A stretch of 64,000 bases of DNA from Xenophilus azovorans DSM 13620 (GTDB lineage: Bacteria; Pseudomonadota; Gammaproteobacteria; Burkholderiales; Burkholderiaceae_C), in contig NZ_JQKD01000024.1 in assembly GCF_000745855.1 (NCBI RefSeq), positions 34,886-98,885 on the forward strand, given 5' to 3'. A program made the translations under genes and the position numbers. Below are positions 47,924 to 59,266 of the stretch, piece after piece; the stretch's first letter is position 1; the number at the start of each line of letters is the position of its first letter. The notes beneath the pieces were generated by a model that was given only the letters and a program-made list of their open reading frames with translations, did not search any database and had not been told where the DNA came from.

Positions 47924-49104
47924 GTTCCCACGCCGGCGACGGCGCAGGCGCCGCGCGCGCTGCGCAGTGGGCGCTGCTGGCCGGCAACTTCGTCATCGGC
48001 ACCGGCGTGATGATCGTCGCCGGCACGCTCAACGAGATCAGCCGCGCCTTCCGGGTCGAGCCCGCCGTCGCCGGGCAGCTCATCACGGCCGCCGCGGCCG
48101 TCATGTGCATCGGCGCGCCGCTGCTGGCCAGCGCGGTCGCACGATGGGACCGCCGCGTGCTGCTGACGCTTTCCCTGCTCTGGTATGCCGCCGGGCACCT
48201 CGCGGCCTTGGCGGTGACGGGACTCGGCGAGCTGATGGCACTGCGGATGCTGACGGTGATCGCGCCCGCCGTCTTCACGCCGCAGGCCGCGGCCTGCATC
48301 GGCCAGCTGGTGCCGGCCACCGAGCGCGGCCGGGCCGTGACCTTCATCTTCCTGGGCTGGTCGCTCGCCTCGGTGGCGGGCCTGCCGCTGGGGGCCTTCA
48401 TCGGCGGACGCTTCGGCTGGCAGGCGGCCTTCGTCGCCGTGGCGGCCGGCGCGGTGCTGGCGGCCGCGTGGGTCTGGCGCACGCTGCCTCCGGGCGTGCG
48501 GCCGGCGCCGATGTCGCGCCGCGCCTGGGGCGAGGTGGCGCGCCACCGGCTGCTGCCCGGCGTGATCGCGGTGACGGTGCTGCAGGCGGCGGGGCAGTTC
48601 GTCGTCTTCAGCTTCTTCGCGCCCCTGCTGCGCCGCCACCTCGGCGCGGACGCGGTGCAACTCGGCCTGGTCTGGGCCTGGTTCGGCGCCTTCGGCCTGC
48701 TCGGCAACGTGCTGGCCAGCCGCCTGGTCGACCGGCTGGGCACCGGGCGCGTGGTGCTGGCCACCACGGCCTGCATGGCCACGGGCCTGCTGTGCTGGCC
48801 GCTCGGGCTGGCGGGCGGATGGCTGGCGCTGGCGGCAGTGCTGCTGCCGTGGGGCCTGGGCTGTTTCGCGGCCAACTCGGCCCAGCAGGCGCGGCTGGTG
48901 GCGCTGGCACCAGCGCTGGCGGCAGGGTCGGTGGCGCTCAACAGCTCCGCCATGTACGCCGGCCAGGCGGCAGGCACGGCCGTCGGCGGCTGGCTGATGG
49001 CGCGCGGCGCCGACGCGTGGATGAACTGGGCCGGCGTGCTGCTGCTGCTCGGCGCGCTGGGGCTCAGCGCCCTGCTCGACCGGCGGGCGGGGCCGCACCG
49101 CTGA
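47920..49104 (+). CDS. Major facilitator superfamily transporter
   Basis: 394 residues from a GTG overlapping the preceding stop. About 12 membrane helices; MFS loop motifs ASAVARWDRR near 67 and ATERGRAVTFIFLGWSLASVAGLPLGAFIG near 130 place it with sugar/drug efflux proteins of the AraJ/YdhP type. Substrate unknown. Confidence 0.9.
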   Translation: MSSHAGDGAGAARAAQWALLAGNFVIGTGVMIVAGTLNEISRAFRVEPAVAGQLITAAAAVMCIGAPLLASAVARWDRRVLLTLSLLWYAAGHLAALAVTGLGELMALRMLTVIAPAVFTPQAAACIGQLVPATERGRAVTFIFLGWSLASVAGLPLGAFIGGRFGWQAAFVAVAAGAVLAAAWVWRTLPPGVRPAPMSRRAWGEVARHRLLPGVIAVTVLQAAGQFVVFSFFAPLLRRHLGADAVQLGLVWAWFGAFGLLGNVLASRLVDRLGTGRVVLATTACMATGLLCWPLGLAGGWLALAAVLLPWGLGCFAANSAQQARLVALAPALAAGSVALNSSAMYAGQAAGTAVGGWLMARGADAWMNWAGVLLLLGALGLSALLDRRAGPHR

Positions 49105-49125
49105 GGCGGGCTGCCCTGGGTCCGG

Positions 49126-51336
49126 TCAGCGCCGGCGGGTAACGCCGGGTTCGATGCCGGACTCCACCCGCGGATCGAACAGTTCGATGTCCGCCGGCGG
49201 GCCGGCCGCGGGACGGTCCGCCGCGCCGTCCCATGCGCGCAGCGCTTGCGGCAGGGTTTCGACGGGCGGCGCCTGGAGTTCGTCCAGGTCGAAGTCCAGC
49301 GTGGCCGTCAGCGGGTGCGGCGGCCGCGTCGGCGAGAAGTCCCGCGGCCGCTCGAACAGCAGCGTGTCGCGCTGCGACAGCGGGTCATCCAGCGGGGCCG
49401 GCTGGGTGGACAGGGCCATCGGCAGGGTGCTTTCGCGCTGGTGGTGCCGCGTGAGCGTCTCGTAGACACTCACGCGCGGCGCATCGGCTTGCGCCGGCGG
49501 CTCCTGGGCCATCGCGTAGAGCATCAGCAGTTCGCGGTAGGCGGCCAGGTCGAAGGGCGCGGCGCCCTCCTCGCCGGGCTTGCGCATCAGCAGCTCCTCG
49601 ATCACCGGCAGCGACTCGGGGCCGGGCCAGTGTTCCTCGATGCGGCGCAGCACCTCGTCGTAGTGGTCGAGCGGACGCCCCTGCTCCTGGAATTCGTCGA
49701 AGGCCGGCACCCGCACGTTCAGCGCCTGCTGGCACTGGCGGCGCACGCGCTCGTAGTCGAGCGTGCGGCCGAGCGAATGGAAGATGCGCAGCAGCTCCAG
49801 GTAGGCCAGCGCGCTGGTGTCAGGATGCATGGCGACGTATTCGGACAGCGCCTCGATCGCCTGCTCGTGCTGCCCGAGCGAGAGGAAGAATTCCGCCTGC
49901 TGCTGCACGTCGAACAGTTCCTCGGTGTTGACCGAGCGCGAGGTGGGAAGCTGCCCCGGCATGGTGGCGTGGAAGTCCTCGCCGGCGGCATGCCGGGCCT
50001 GGACGTCCGCGTCGGCAGCGCCGTCGTCCTCTTCCTCGTCCACGGCCACCGCCGCGGCGCCCAGCGTCCGCATCGCCGGCGACGATCCCGGCTCGTGCGT
50101 CTTGACTGCCTCGCCGGTGTCCGGGCCCGGCAGTGTGTCCGGGTCGCCCACCGTGGCGGCGAAGCGGCCCTTGCGGGCGGAGCCACCCCCGGCCGCACGC
50201 GGCTCCACCCAGATCGGCTCGTGGTCTCGGCGTGAGAGGCGCCAGAGCATCGCGACCGCCAGCAGCGCCAGGGCCAGCAGCCCGGCCAGGACGTACACCA
50301 GCGGGTTGCTGTAGCGGCTCTCGCGCGCGGCCGCGAGTTCGCGCCGCAGTTCGAGCAGGGTCTGCTCGTTGCGCGCGGTCTGCTCGCGCAGTTCGGCCAG
50401 CGCCTTTTCCAGCATCACCGTGCGTTCGGCCTCGCGCACGGCCGCCTCGGACGGCGAGGCGGCCTCGGCCGGCGGACTGGACGGCGACGCGGCAGCCACG
50501 CCAGCGTCACCGGCCGGCGCAGGAGCGGCCCCGGACGCAGCTGCGGACGCGCCGCCGGCGACGCCCGCCGCAGCCGCCGGCGCGGCCTGCGCGGCGGCAA
50601 CCGGGCGCGGCGCCAGCGGCTCCAGCGCATCCACCTGCAGGCGACCGCCACCACCGCTCGGCGCCTCGGCGGCGGCGCTGGCCGCAGGCGCGGGCCGCGG
50701 CTTCGGCGCCACGGCCCGCCTTGCGGCACTGCGCGTGCTGCCGGACGCCACGGCTGCTGTCGCCCGTCTCGGGCGCGGCGCGGACGCCTGCGCCCCGCCG
50801 CTGCCCTCCGGCGCGCGCCGGACCCGGTTCGCGCGCACCGCCGGCCGGGTCGATGCGACGGCGGACGACACCTCGCCGGCCGCGCGTTCCGCAACAGCAC
50901 CCGGCACGACAGGCGGCGTCGCCTCGACCGGCGGCGGATCCGCCAGCAGCACATAGCTGCGCGTGGACGTGGCGGCGCAGCCCGCGCGCACCGTCATCGT
51001 CAGGATGGGCTCCTCCACCGGCCGCGTGGTGCGCACGCGCAGCAGCGGCGCGCCCGGCTGGCTGCCCGGTTCCAGCGACACCGTCACGCGGCCCGGGTCC
51101 ATGGCCGCCTCGCCCTGCACCACCTCCACGCTCGGGCACAGCGAGCCGCCCGCCTCCGCCGCATCCAGCCGCAGCGGGATCGCCACGTCCAGCGCCTTGC
51201 CGATCCACGCGGTGCCCCGGGGAGGCCCGAGCGTCAACGCCCAGGCAGGCACCACGAACCCGAGTACAAACAGGGTCGCCGCAGCGTGACGGAATCGCAC
51301 AATGGGTGCCGTTCGAAGGAAGTCAAAAGTTGACAC
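49126..51336 (-). CDS. FimV/HubP-like cell-pole or type IV pilus assembly protein
   Basis: 736 residues from a GTG with AGGAG nine bases upstream. Signal-like segment near 17-34 (AATLFVLGFVVPAWALT), a periplasmic part with two conserved cysteines, a long Ala/Pro-rich linker, a coiled coil (EKALAELREQTARNEQTLLELRR by its heptads), a membrane helix near 343-362 and a cytoplasmic region with TPR-like repeats (AEFFLSLGQHEQAIEALSEYV). This is the FimV layout. No LysM domain was seen, so the match is partial. Confidence 0.75.
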   Translation of the reverse strand: MSTFDFLRTAPIVRFRHAAATLFVLGFVVPAWALTLGPPRGTAWIGKALDVAIPLRLDAAEAGGSLCPSVEVVQGEAAMDPGRVTVSLEPGSQPGAPLLRVRTTRPVEEPILTMTVRAGCAATSTRSYVLLADPPPVEATPPVVPGAVAERAAGEVSSAVASTRPAVRANRVRRAPEGSGGAQASAPRPRRATAAVASGSTRSAARRAVAPKPRPAPAASAAAEAPSGGGGRLQVDALEPLAPRPVAAAQAAPAAAAGVAGGASAAASGAAPAPAGDAGVAAASPSSPPAEAASPSEAAVREAERTVMLEKALAELREQTARNEQTLLELRRELAAARESRYSNPLVYVLAGLLALALLAVAMLWRLSRRDHEPIWVEPRAAGGGSARKGRFAATVGDPDTLPGPDTGEAVKTHEPGSSPAMRTLGAAAVAVDEEEDDGAADADVQARHAAGEDFHATMPGQLPTSRSVNTEELFDVQQQAEFFLSLGQHEQAIEALSEYVAMHPDTSALAYLELLRIFHSLGRTLDYERVRRQCQQALNVRVPAFDEFQEQGRPLDHYDEVLRRIEEHWPGPESLPVIEELLMRKPGEEGAAPFDLAAYRELLMLYAMAQEPPAQADAPRVSVYETLTRHHQRESTLPMALSTQPAPLDDPLSQRDTLLFERPRDFSPTRPPHPLTATLDFDLDELQAPPVETLPQALRAWDGAADRPAAGPPADIELFDPRVESGIEPGVTRRR

Positions 51337-51385
51337 ATTTTGACACTCCTAACCCGCCAGTCCAACTTCTGAATACTTTTTGAGC

Positions 51386-52906
51386 ATGATTGTGAATTTT
51401 TCGCGACTCGCCGTCGTCGGGACGGGAGCGATGGGCCGGGGCATCGCCCAGATCGCCGCGCAGGCCGGCAGCGAGGTGCGCCTGCTCGACGCCGCCCCCG
51501 GCGCGGCCTCGCAGGCCGCCGACGCCATCCGCGCCCAATGGCAGCGCCTGGCGGACAAGGGCCGGCTGACGCCCGAACAGGTGGCCGGTTTCGCGGCCCG
51601 CCTGAAGCCGGTGGGATCGGCCGCGGAACTGGCCGGCTGCGACCTGGTGATCGAGGCCATCGTCGAGCGGCTCGACGCCAAGCGCGCGCTCTTCGCCGAA
51701 CTCGAACGGACCCTGGGCACCGACACGGTGCTGGCGAGCAACACCTCCTCCCTGTCCGTGACCGCCATCGCCGCCGGCCTGGCACATCCGCAGCGCGTGG
51801 CGGGCTTCCACTTCTTCAATCCGGTGCCGCTGATGAAGGTGGTGGAGGTGGTGTCGGGCTTCCGCACCGACCCGGCCGTGTGCGCCCGCCTGCGCGAGTA
51901 CGCGGCGCAGATGGGCCACCGCGCCGTGCAGGCGCAGGACACGCCCGGCTTCATCGTCAACCATGCCGGCCGCGCCTACGGCACCGAGGCCCTGCGCATC
52001 GCCGGCGAAGGCGTGGCCGACTTCGCCACCATCGACCGCGTGCTCACGGACCAGGCGGGCTTTCGCCTCGGCCCCTTCGAGCTGCTGGACCTCACCGGGC
52101 TGGACGTCTCGCATCCGGTGATGGAGTCGATCTACCACCAGTACTACGAGGAGCCGCGCTACCGGCCGAGCGTGATCGCCGCGCAGCGCGTGGCCGCCGG
52201 CGTGCTGGGCCGCAAGAGCGGCGAAGGCTTCTACCGCTACGTGGACGGCGTGGCGCAGCGGCCGCCCGAGCCGACGGTGCCTGCACCCGCCACGCTGCCG
52301 CCGGTGTGGGTGCCGGCGCGCGCCACGCGGCGCGCCGAGCTGCTGCGCCTCGTGCACGGCCTGGGCGCCACGCTGGAAAGCGGAGCGGCACCGTCCGCGG
52401 GCGCGCTCATCGTGGTCGCGCCGCTGGGCTTCGACGTCACCACCGTCGCCGCCGTCGAGCGGCTGGACCCGACGCGCACGGTGGGCATCGACATGCTGGT
52501 CGACGACGTCGCGACCAGGCGCCGCGTGCTCGCCACCAACCCCGCCACCCGGCCCGACATGCGCGACGCGGCGCACGCCCTGTTCGCCCGCGACGGCAAG
52601 GCCGTGAGCGTGATCCGCGACAGCGGCGGCTTCATCACCCAGCGCGTAGTCGCCAGCATCGTCAACATCGCGGCCGACATCTGCCAGCAGCGCATTTGCA
52701 CGCCGGCCGACCTGGAGACGGCCGTGACGCTCGGCCTGGGCTACCCGCAGGGCCCGCTGGCGATGGGCGACCTGTACGGCCCCACCAGCATCCTGGAAGT
52801 GCTGTTCAACCTGCAGACCGTCTACGGCGATCCGCGCTACCGCCCCAGCCCCTGGCTGCGCCGGCGCGGCGCGCTCGGCCTGAGCCTGAAGCATGAGGAT
52901 GAATGA
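51386..52906 (+). CDS. 3-hydroxyacyl-CoA dehydrogenase
   Basis: 506 residues, the long PaaH-like form. NAD-binding VVGTGAMGRGIAQIAAQAG at the N-terminus, catalytic region SNTSSLSVTAIA and FHFFNPVPLMKVVEVV near 140-160, first C-terminal domain (TPGFIVNHAGRAYGTEAL). A degenerate middle and a second C-terminal domain follow (DSGGFITQRVVASIVN near 412). It oxidises 3-hydroxyacyl-CoA. It overlaps the next gene by four bases. Start ATG 51386 was chosen over a TTG at 51380. Confidence 0.93.
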   Translation: MIVNFSRLAVVGTGAMGRGIAQIAAQAGSEVRLLDAAPGAASQAADAIRAQWQRLADKGRLTPEQVAGFAARLKPVGSAAELAGCDLVIEAIVERLDAKRALFAELERTLGTDTVLASNTSSLSVTAIAAGLAHPQRVAGFHFFNPVPLMKVVEVVSGFRTDPAVCARLREYAAQMGHRAVQAQDTPGFIVNHAGRAYGTEALRIAGEGVADFATIDRVLTDQAGFRLGPFELLDLTGLDVSHPVMESIYHQYYEEPRYRPSVIAAQRVAAGVLGRKSGEGFYRYVDGVAQRPPEPTVPAPATLPPVWVPARATRRAELLRLVHGLGATLESGAAPSAGALIVVAPLGFDVTTVAAVERLDPTRTVGIDMLVDDVATRRRVLATNPATRPDMRDAAHALFARDGKAVSVIRDSGGFITQRVVASIVNIAADICQQRICTPADLETAVTLGLGYPQGPLAMGDLYGPTSILEVLFNLQTVYGDPRYRPSPWLRRRGALGLSLKHEDE

Positions 52907-53688
52907 ACATGGCGGCTGAACTCAAGAGCACGACCGAAGGCAGCACCATGGTGCTGACGCTGTCGAACCCCGGCCAGCGCAACGCGCTGGGCCCCGAGAT
53001 CTACGCCGCCGGCGTGGAGGCGCTGGAAGGCGCGGAGAACAGCCCCGAGGTGCGCTGCGTCGTCATCACCGGCGAAGGCGAGTGGTTCTGCGCCGGCGGC
53101 TCGCTGCCGCGGCTGGCCGCCAACCGCCAGCGCGAACCGCAGGCGCAGGCCGACAGCATCGACGCGCTGCACGGCTGGATCGACGCGATCCGCACCTTCC
53201 CCAAGCCGGTGGTCGCGGCCGTCGAAGGCGCTGCCGCCGGCGCCGGCTTCTCGCTGGCGCTGGCCTGCGACTTCGTCGTGGCCGCGCGCGGCGCCGTGTT
53301 CGCCGCCTCGTACAGCAAGGTGGGCCTCTCGCCCGACGGCGGCCTGAGCTGGCAGCTCGGCCGCACCGTGCCGAGGCAGCTGGCCAGCGAGTGGCTGATG
53401 CTGGGCGGGCGCATCGATGCCGAACGGCTGCATGCGCTCGGCCTCGTGAACCAGCTGGCGGACGCGGGCCGCGCGCTGGAGGCCGCACTGGCGCTCGCGC
53501 AGCGGCTCGCGCAGGGCGCGCCCAACGCGCTGGCCAGCATCAAGGAACTGCTGGCCGAGGCGCCATCCACCAGCATCGACGCGCAGATGCTGCGCGAGCG
53601 CGAACACTTCGTGCGCAACCTGCACCATCCCAACGCCGGCATCGGCATCGCGGCCTTTCTCGACAAGCGCGCGCCGCGCTACGAGTGA
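52903..53688 (+). CDS. Enoyl-CoA hydratase/isomerase family protein
   Basis: 261 residues. Crotonase fold: oxyanion region FCAGGSLPRLA near 62 and GAAAGAGFSLALACDFVVAA near 109. The acid residue is D145 in SKVGLSPDGG, as in PaaG-type isomerases, and a hydratase-type glutamate pair is not evident; isomerase activity is therefore favoured. It overlaps the dehydrogenase gene (ATGA). A second ATG at 52909 is also possible. Confidence 0.9.
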   Translation: MNMAAELKSTTEGSTMVLTLSNPGQRNALGPEIYAAGVEALEGAENSPEVRCVVITGEGEWFCAGGSLPRLAANRQREPQAQADSIDALHGWIDAIRTFPKPVVAAVEGAAAGAGFSLALACDFVVAARGAVFAASYSKVGLSPDGGLSWQLGRTVPRQLASEWLMLGGRIDAERLHALGLVNQLADAGRALEAALALAQRLAQGAPNALASIKELLAEAPSTSIDAQMLREREHFVRNLHHPNAGIGIAAFLDKRAPRYE

Positions 53689-53742
53689 GCCGGTCGCTCG
53701 CGCGACAACCGGCTGCCGCCCCAGTCACTCAAAAGACAGACC

Positions 53743-54462
53743 ATGGACGACCCCATTCTTACCATCGAAGAAAGAGAAGCGATCAACGGTGGTCGCTGGT
53801 TCACCTCCCTTTCTCCTTCCCTGCGCCACGACATCCTCCGATGCGCCTTCGTCAAACGCTACAAGGACGGCGACCTGATCGCCGCGCGCGGCGATCCGCC
53901 GGAACAGTGGATCGCGTGCGCCAAGGGCGCGGTGCGGGTGAGTTCGACGGCGGTGTCGGGCAAGCAGGTCACGCTGACCTACGTGGAGCCGGGCATCTGG
54001 TTCGGCGACGTGGCGATGTTCGACGGCGACCGGCGCACGCACGATGCCTATGCGCACGGGGACACGACCATCCTGTGCGTGGCGCGGGCCGACTTCCAGA
54101 AGATCCTCGCCTCGCACGTCGAGCTGTACGAGGCGCTGATGCGGCTGCAGGCGCGCCGCATACGCACGCTGTTCGGGCTGGTGGAAGACCTCAACACGCT
54201 GCCCCTGCGCGCGCGGCTGGCCAAGCAGCTCGTGCATCTGGTGCGCAGCTACGGCGTGCCCAACCTGGCGGACGGCAGCCAGATGCGCATCGGCCTGCAG
54301 CTGGCGCAGGAAGAGCTGGCGCAGTTGCTGGGGGCCTCGCGCCAGCGCGTGAACCAGGAACTCAAGACCATGGAGCGCGAGGGCGCCATCCGCATCGAGC
54401 CGGCCGGCCTGGTGGTACTGGACCGCGATGCGCTCGCGCGCATCTCGCAGGCCGATGACTGA
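53743..54462 (+). CDS. Crp/Fnr-family transcriptional regulator
   Basis: 239 residues. Effector barrel at about 30-135 (YKDGDLIAARGDPPEQWIACAKGAVRVSS by its motifs), helix-turn-helix at about 185-220 (MRIGLQLAQEELAQLLGASRQRVNQELKTME). No iron-sulfur cysteines. It lies inside the acyl-CoA operon, so it may sense a metabolite and control it. Confidence 0.9.
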   Translation: MDDPILTIEEREAINGGRWFTSLSPSLRHDILRCAFVKRYKDGDLIAARGDPPEQWIACAKGAVRVSSTAVSGKQVTLTYVEPGIWFGDVAMFDGDRRTHDAYAHGDTTILCVARADFQKILASHVELYEALMRLQARRIRTLFGLVEDLNTLPLRARLAKQLVHLVRSYGVPNLADGSQMRIGLQLAQEELAQLLGASRQRVNQELKTMEREGAIRIEPAGLVVLDRDALARISQADD

Positions 54463-54477
54463 GAAGAAACAAGAGAC

Positions 54478-55593
54478 ATGACCGAGCAGCAGCAGGATTA
54501 CAGCGCCTTCGTCGGCACGCGCGCCGTGTCGCCCCAGCACGCCTTCGACACCGAGGCCCTCTCGGCCTGGCTCGCGCAGCACCTGGAGGGCTTCCGCGGC
54601 CCGCTGACGGTGGAGATGTTCAAGGGCGGCCAGTCCAACCCGACCTACAAGCTCATCACACCCGGGCGCCAGTACGTGATGCGCGCCAAGCCCGGCCCGG
54701 TGGCGAAGCTGCTGCCCTCCGCGCATGCCATCGAGCGCGAATACAAGGTGATGAGCGGCCTGGCCGGCACCGACGTGCCGGTGCCGCGGATGCTGGCGCT
54801 GTGCGAGAACGAGTCCGTCATCGGCCGCGCCTTCTACGTCATGCAGTGCATGGAAGGGCGCGTGCTGTGGAACCAGTCCCTGCCCGGCATGAGCAACGCC
54901 GAGCGCGCCGCCATCTACGACGAGATGAACCGCGTCATCGCCGCACTGCACACGGTGGACTACAAGGCCCGGGGCCTGGCCGACTACGGCAAGCCGGGCA
55001 GCTACTTCGAACGCCAGATCGGCCGCTGGAGCAAGCAGTACAAGGCCTCAGCCGACGGCGCCGGCGAAATGTCGCAGCCCATCCCCGAGATGGAGCGCCT
55101 GGTCGACTGGCTGCCGGCCCACATGCCCGCCAGCGCGCGCGACGAATCCCTGGTCTCCGTCGTCCACGGCGACTACCGGCTGGACAACATCATGTTCCAC
55201 CCCACCGAGCCGCGCGCCATCGCCGTGCTCGACTGGGAGCTGTCCACGCTGGGCCACCCGCTGGCGGACTTCAGCTACCACTGCATGGCCTGGCACGTGC
55301 CGGCCGAACTGGGGCGCGGCATCGGCGGCGTGGACATCGCGCCGCTGGGCATCCCCTCCGAGCAGGACTACGTGCGCCGCTACTGCGAGCGCACCGGCAT
55401 CGCCACGCCCGAGCAGCTGGCGCCGGACTGGAACTTCTACCTGGCCTACAACCTGTTCCGCATCGCCGCCATCCTGCAGGGCATCGCCAAGCGGGTCGAG
55501 GCCGGCACCGCGTCCAGCGAGCAGGCCATCAGCTCCGCCAGGGGCGCGCGGCCGATGGCCGAGCTGGCCTGGCAGTTCGCGCAGCGCGCCTGA
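54478..55593 (+). CDS. Phosphotransferase-family protein (APH/ACAD10-like kinase)
   Basis: 371 residues. Kinase-like fold: lysine region [24 protein letters not shown] near 62, catalytic [14 protein letters not shown] near 228, metal-binding [19 protein letters not shown] near 248. It resembles the N-terminal part of eukaryotic ACAD10/11, which phosphorylates 4-hydroxyacyl-CoAs before beta-oxidation. The acyl-CoA dehydrogenase gene follows after a pyrimidine tract, matching the two-part arrangement. Confidence 0.9.
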   Translation: MTEQQQDYSAFVGTRAVSPQHAFDTEALSAWLAQHLEGFRGPLTVEMFKGGQSNPTYKLITPGRQYVMRAKPGPVAKLLPSAHAIEREYKVMSGLAGTDVPVPRMLALCENESVIGRAFYVMQCMEGRVLWNQSLPGMSNAERAAIYDEMNRVIAALHTVDYKARGLADYGKPGSYFERQIGRWSKQYKASADGAGEMSQPIPEMERLVDWLPAHMPASARDESLVSVVHGDYRLDNIMFHPTEPRAIAVLDWELSTLGHPLADFSYHCMAWHVPAELGRGIGGVDIAPLGIPSEQDYVRRYCERTGIATPEQLAPDWNFYLAYNLFRIAAILQGIAKRVEAGTASSEQAISSARGARPMAELAWQFAQRA

Positions 55594-55597
55594 GCGG

Positions 55598-55622
55598 CCC
55601 TTCTCTTTTTTCTTCTTCTTTC
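55598..55622 (+). repeat. 25-base homopyrimidine tract
   Basis: Pure C/T from 55598 to 55622 with three TTC units, between the phosphotransferase stop and the acyl-CoA dehydrogenase start. It resembles in composition the tract at 10408. It could fold or slip, but a normal GGAGA site follows before the ATG. Confidence 0.7.
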
Positions 55623-55648
55623 GTTTTCCCCACCGCACCGGAGACAGC

Positions 55649-56920
<1,272 letters not shown>

Positions 56921-56941
56921 GCCTTCCGCACTGGCCGAATG

Positions 56942-56970
56942 AAAAAAGCCCGCCGAAGCGGGCTTTTTCT
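56942..56970. terminator. Bidirectional terminator, acyl-CoA dehydrogenase / glmM
   Basis: AAAAAA, GCCCGC (56948-56953), a CGAA loop, GCGGGC (56958-56963), TTTTTCTTT, placed between two convergent genes. Confidence 0.92.
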
Positions 56971-56987
56971 TTGCGGCAGGCGTTCGT

Positions 56988-58319
56988 TCAGCCGGCCACC
57001 GTCGCCGCGATGCGCTTCGCGCAGGCTTCGGCCTGGGCCGCATCGCGCGCCTCGACCATCACGCGCAGCAGCGGCTCGGTGCCGCTGGCGCGGATCAGCA
57101 CGCGGCCGGCGTCGCCCAGTTCGGCCTCGGCCTTTTGCGTCTCGGCCACCAGGCGCGCGTTCGACTGCCAGTCCTGCCCCGGTGCCAGGCGTACGTTGAT
57201 CAGTGTCTGCGGGAAGAGCTGCACGCCCTCCAGCAGTCCGGCCACCGTCTGGCCGCGCCGCACGCAGGCCTGCAGCACCTGCAGCGCGCTGACCAGCCCG
57301 TCGCCGGTGGTCTGGCGGTCCAGCGCCAGCAGGTGGCCGGAGCCCTCGCCGCCCAGCAGCCAGCCGCGGCGGTCCAGCTCCTCCAGCACGTAGCGGTCGC
57401 CCACCTTGGCCCGCACGAACTCGACGCCGGCGCGGCGGAAGGCCACCTCCACCGCCTTGTTGGTCATCAGCGTGCCGACCACGCCGGCCGGCTTGTCGCC
57501 GCGCGCCATGCGGTCGGCCGCCATCAGCCACAGCAGTTCGTCGCCGTTGAACAGGCGCCCCGAGGCATCGACCAGTTGCAGCCGGTCGGCGTCGCCGTCC
57601 AGCGCGATGCCGTAGTCGGCGCCCTGCGCCTTCACCTCGGCGATCAGCGCCTGGGGGTGCGTGGCGCCCACGTCCTTGTTGATGTTCAGCCCGTCGGGCC
57701 GGACGCCGATGCTGGCGACCTCCGCGCCCAGCTCATGGAAGACGGCGGGCGCCACCTGGTAGGCCGCGCCGTGCGCCGCGTCCACCACCAGCTTCAGGCC
57801 GCGCAGGCTCAGGTCATTGGGAAAGGTGCTCTTGCAGAACTCGATGTAGCGGCCGGACGCGTCATCCAGCCGGCGGGCGCGGCCCAGCGCGGCGGAATCC
57901 ACCCACACGGGCGGCTCGGCCAGCGCGGCCTCCACCGCCTCTTCCCAGGCATCGCTGAGCTTGGTGCCCTGGGCGCTGAAGAACTTGATGCCGTTGTCGG
58001 GGAAGGGGTTGTGGCTGGCGCTGATCACCACGCCCAGGCTGGCGCGCTGCGCGCGCGTGAGGTAGGCCACGGCGGGCGTGGGCACGGGGCCGAGCAGCAC
58101 CACGTCCACGCCGGCGGAGTTGAAGCCCGACTCGAGCGCCGACTCGAGCATGTAGCCCGAGATGCGCGTGTCCTTCCCGATGAGCACCGTGGGCCGCGCC
58201 TGCGTGCGCTTGAGCACGCGGCCCACCGCGTGCGCCAGGCGCAGCACGAAGTCGGGCGTGATGGGCGCCTGCCCCACCGTGCCGCGGATGCCGTCGGTGC
58301 CGAAGTACTGCCTTGCCAT
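56988..58319 (-). CDS. glmM: Phosphoglucosamine mutase
   Basis: 443 residues (E. coli 445). Active-site serine S102 in [16 protein letters not shown], metal-binding DGDADR near 240, sugar-phosphate contact GEGSGH near 325, phosphate-binding [12 protein letters not shown] near 410. It makes glucosamine-1-phosphate for peptidoglycan and LPS. It follows folP by 31 bases. Confidence 0.97.
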   Translation of the reverse strand: MARQYFGTDGIRGTVGQAPITPDFVLRLAHAVGRVLKRTQARPTVLIGKDTRISGYMLESALESGFNSAGVDVVLLGPVPTPAVAYLTRAQRASLGVVISASHNPFPDNGIKFFSAQGTKLSDAWEEAVEAALAEPPVWVDSAALGRARRLDDASGRYIEFCKSTFPNDLSLRGLKLVVDAAHGAAYQVAPAVFHELGAEVASIGVRPDGLNINKDVGATHPQALIAEVKAQGADYGIALDGDADRLQLVDASGRLFNGDELLWLMAADRMARGDKPAGVVGTLMTNKAVEVAFRRAGVEFVRAKVGDRYVLEELDRRGWLLGGEGSGHLLALDRQTTGDGLVSALQVLQACVRRGQTVAGLLEGVQLFPQTLINVRLAPGQDWQSNARLVAETQKAEAELGDAGRVLIRASGTEPLLRVMVEARDAAQAEACAKRIAATVAG

Positions 58320-58350
58320 GGTGTGCCGATGCCCTTCTTGTCGTTGCTAT

Positions 58351-59256
58351 CTATGAATCGTCCTGCGCGCGCATGGCCTGCCACACGGCCAGCGCCTGCG
58401 CCGTCTCCTGCACGTCGTGCACGCGCACGATACGCGCGCCCCGCTCCACCGCCAGCAGGGCCGCCGCCACGCTGGGCAGCATGCGGCCGGCCGGCGACTC
58501 GATGCCCGTCACCGCGCCGAGCGAGGACTTGCGCGACCAGCCAGCCAGCAGCGGATAGCCCGCCGCCAGCAGCTCGCGCTGCCGCGCCAACAGCGCGAAG
58601 TTCTGCGCCACCGTCTTGCCGAAGCCGATGCCCGGATCGAGCACGATGCGATCGGCCGCCACGCCGAGCGCGCACAGCGCCTTCGCCGCCTCGGCCAGGA
58701 AGGCCGCGACCTGCGGCACCACGTCGCCTTCCATCGGTGCGGCCTGCATGGTCTGCGGGTCGCGGTGCATGTGCATCAGGCACACGCCGCAGCCCGCATG
58801 GGCCGCCACCGCCTCGCGCGCGCCGGGCCGGCGCAGTGCCCAGATGTCGTTGACGATGTCGGCGCCCAGGTCGAGCACGGCGCGCATCACCTCGGGCTTG
58901 TAGGTGTCGACGGAGACCGGCACGCCCAGCGTGGCGGCCTCGCGCACCACGGGCAGCACGCGCGCCAACTCCTCGTCCAGCGGCACGGCCGGGCTGCCCG
59001 GCCGGGTGGATTCACCGCCGACGTCGAGGATGTCCGCGCCCTCCCCGATCAGCGCCTCGCAGTGGCGCAGCGCGGCCCGCGCATCGGCATGACTGCCGCC
59101 GTCGGAGAAGGAGTCGGGCGTGACATTGACGATGCCCATGATCTGCGGCCGCGCCAGATCGAGCACGAAGCGGCCGGCGCGCCACAAGAAAGACACCGGC
59201 GGCCCGCCAACGAAAACGGGGCCCGAAGGCCCCGCCGATGTACCGGCTTCGCTCAT
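58351..59256 (-). CDS. folP: Dihydropteroate synthase
   Basis: 301 residues from ATG 59256. IMGIVNVTPDSFSDGG near 60, GADILDVGGESTRPGS near 93, IVNDIWALR near 150 and AGWSRKSSLGAVTG near 245 are the family signatures. It joins pABA to the pterin pyrophosphate in folate synthesis. It lies between ftsH and glmM, 10 bases after ftsH. Confidence 0.96.
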   Translation of the reverse strand: MSEAGTSAGPSGPVFVGGPPVSFLWRAGRFVLDLARPQIMGIVNVTPDSFSDGGSHADARAALRHCEALIGEGADILDVGGESTRPGSPAVPLDEELARVLPVVREAATLGVPVSVDTYKPEVMRAVLDLGADIVNDIWALRRPGAREAVAAHAGCGVCLMHMHRDPQTMQAAPMEGDVVPQVAAFLAEAAKALCALGVAADRIVLDPGIGFGKTVAQNFALLARQRELLAAGYPLLAGWSRKSSLGAVTGIESPAGRMLPSVAAALLAVERGARIVRVHDVQETAQALAVWQAMRAQDDS

Positions 59257-59266
59257 CGGGCCGGGA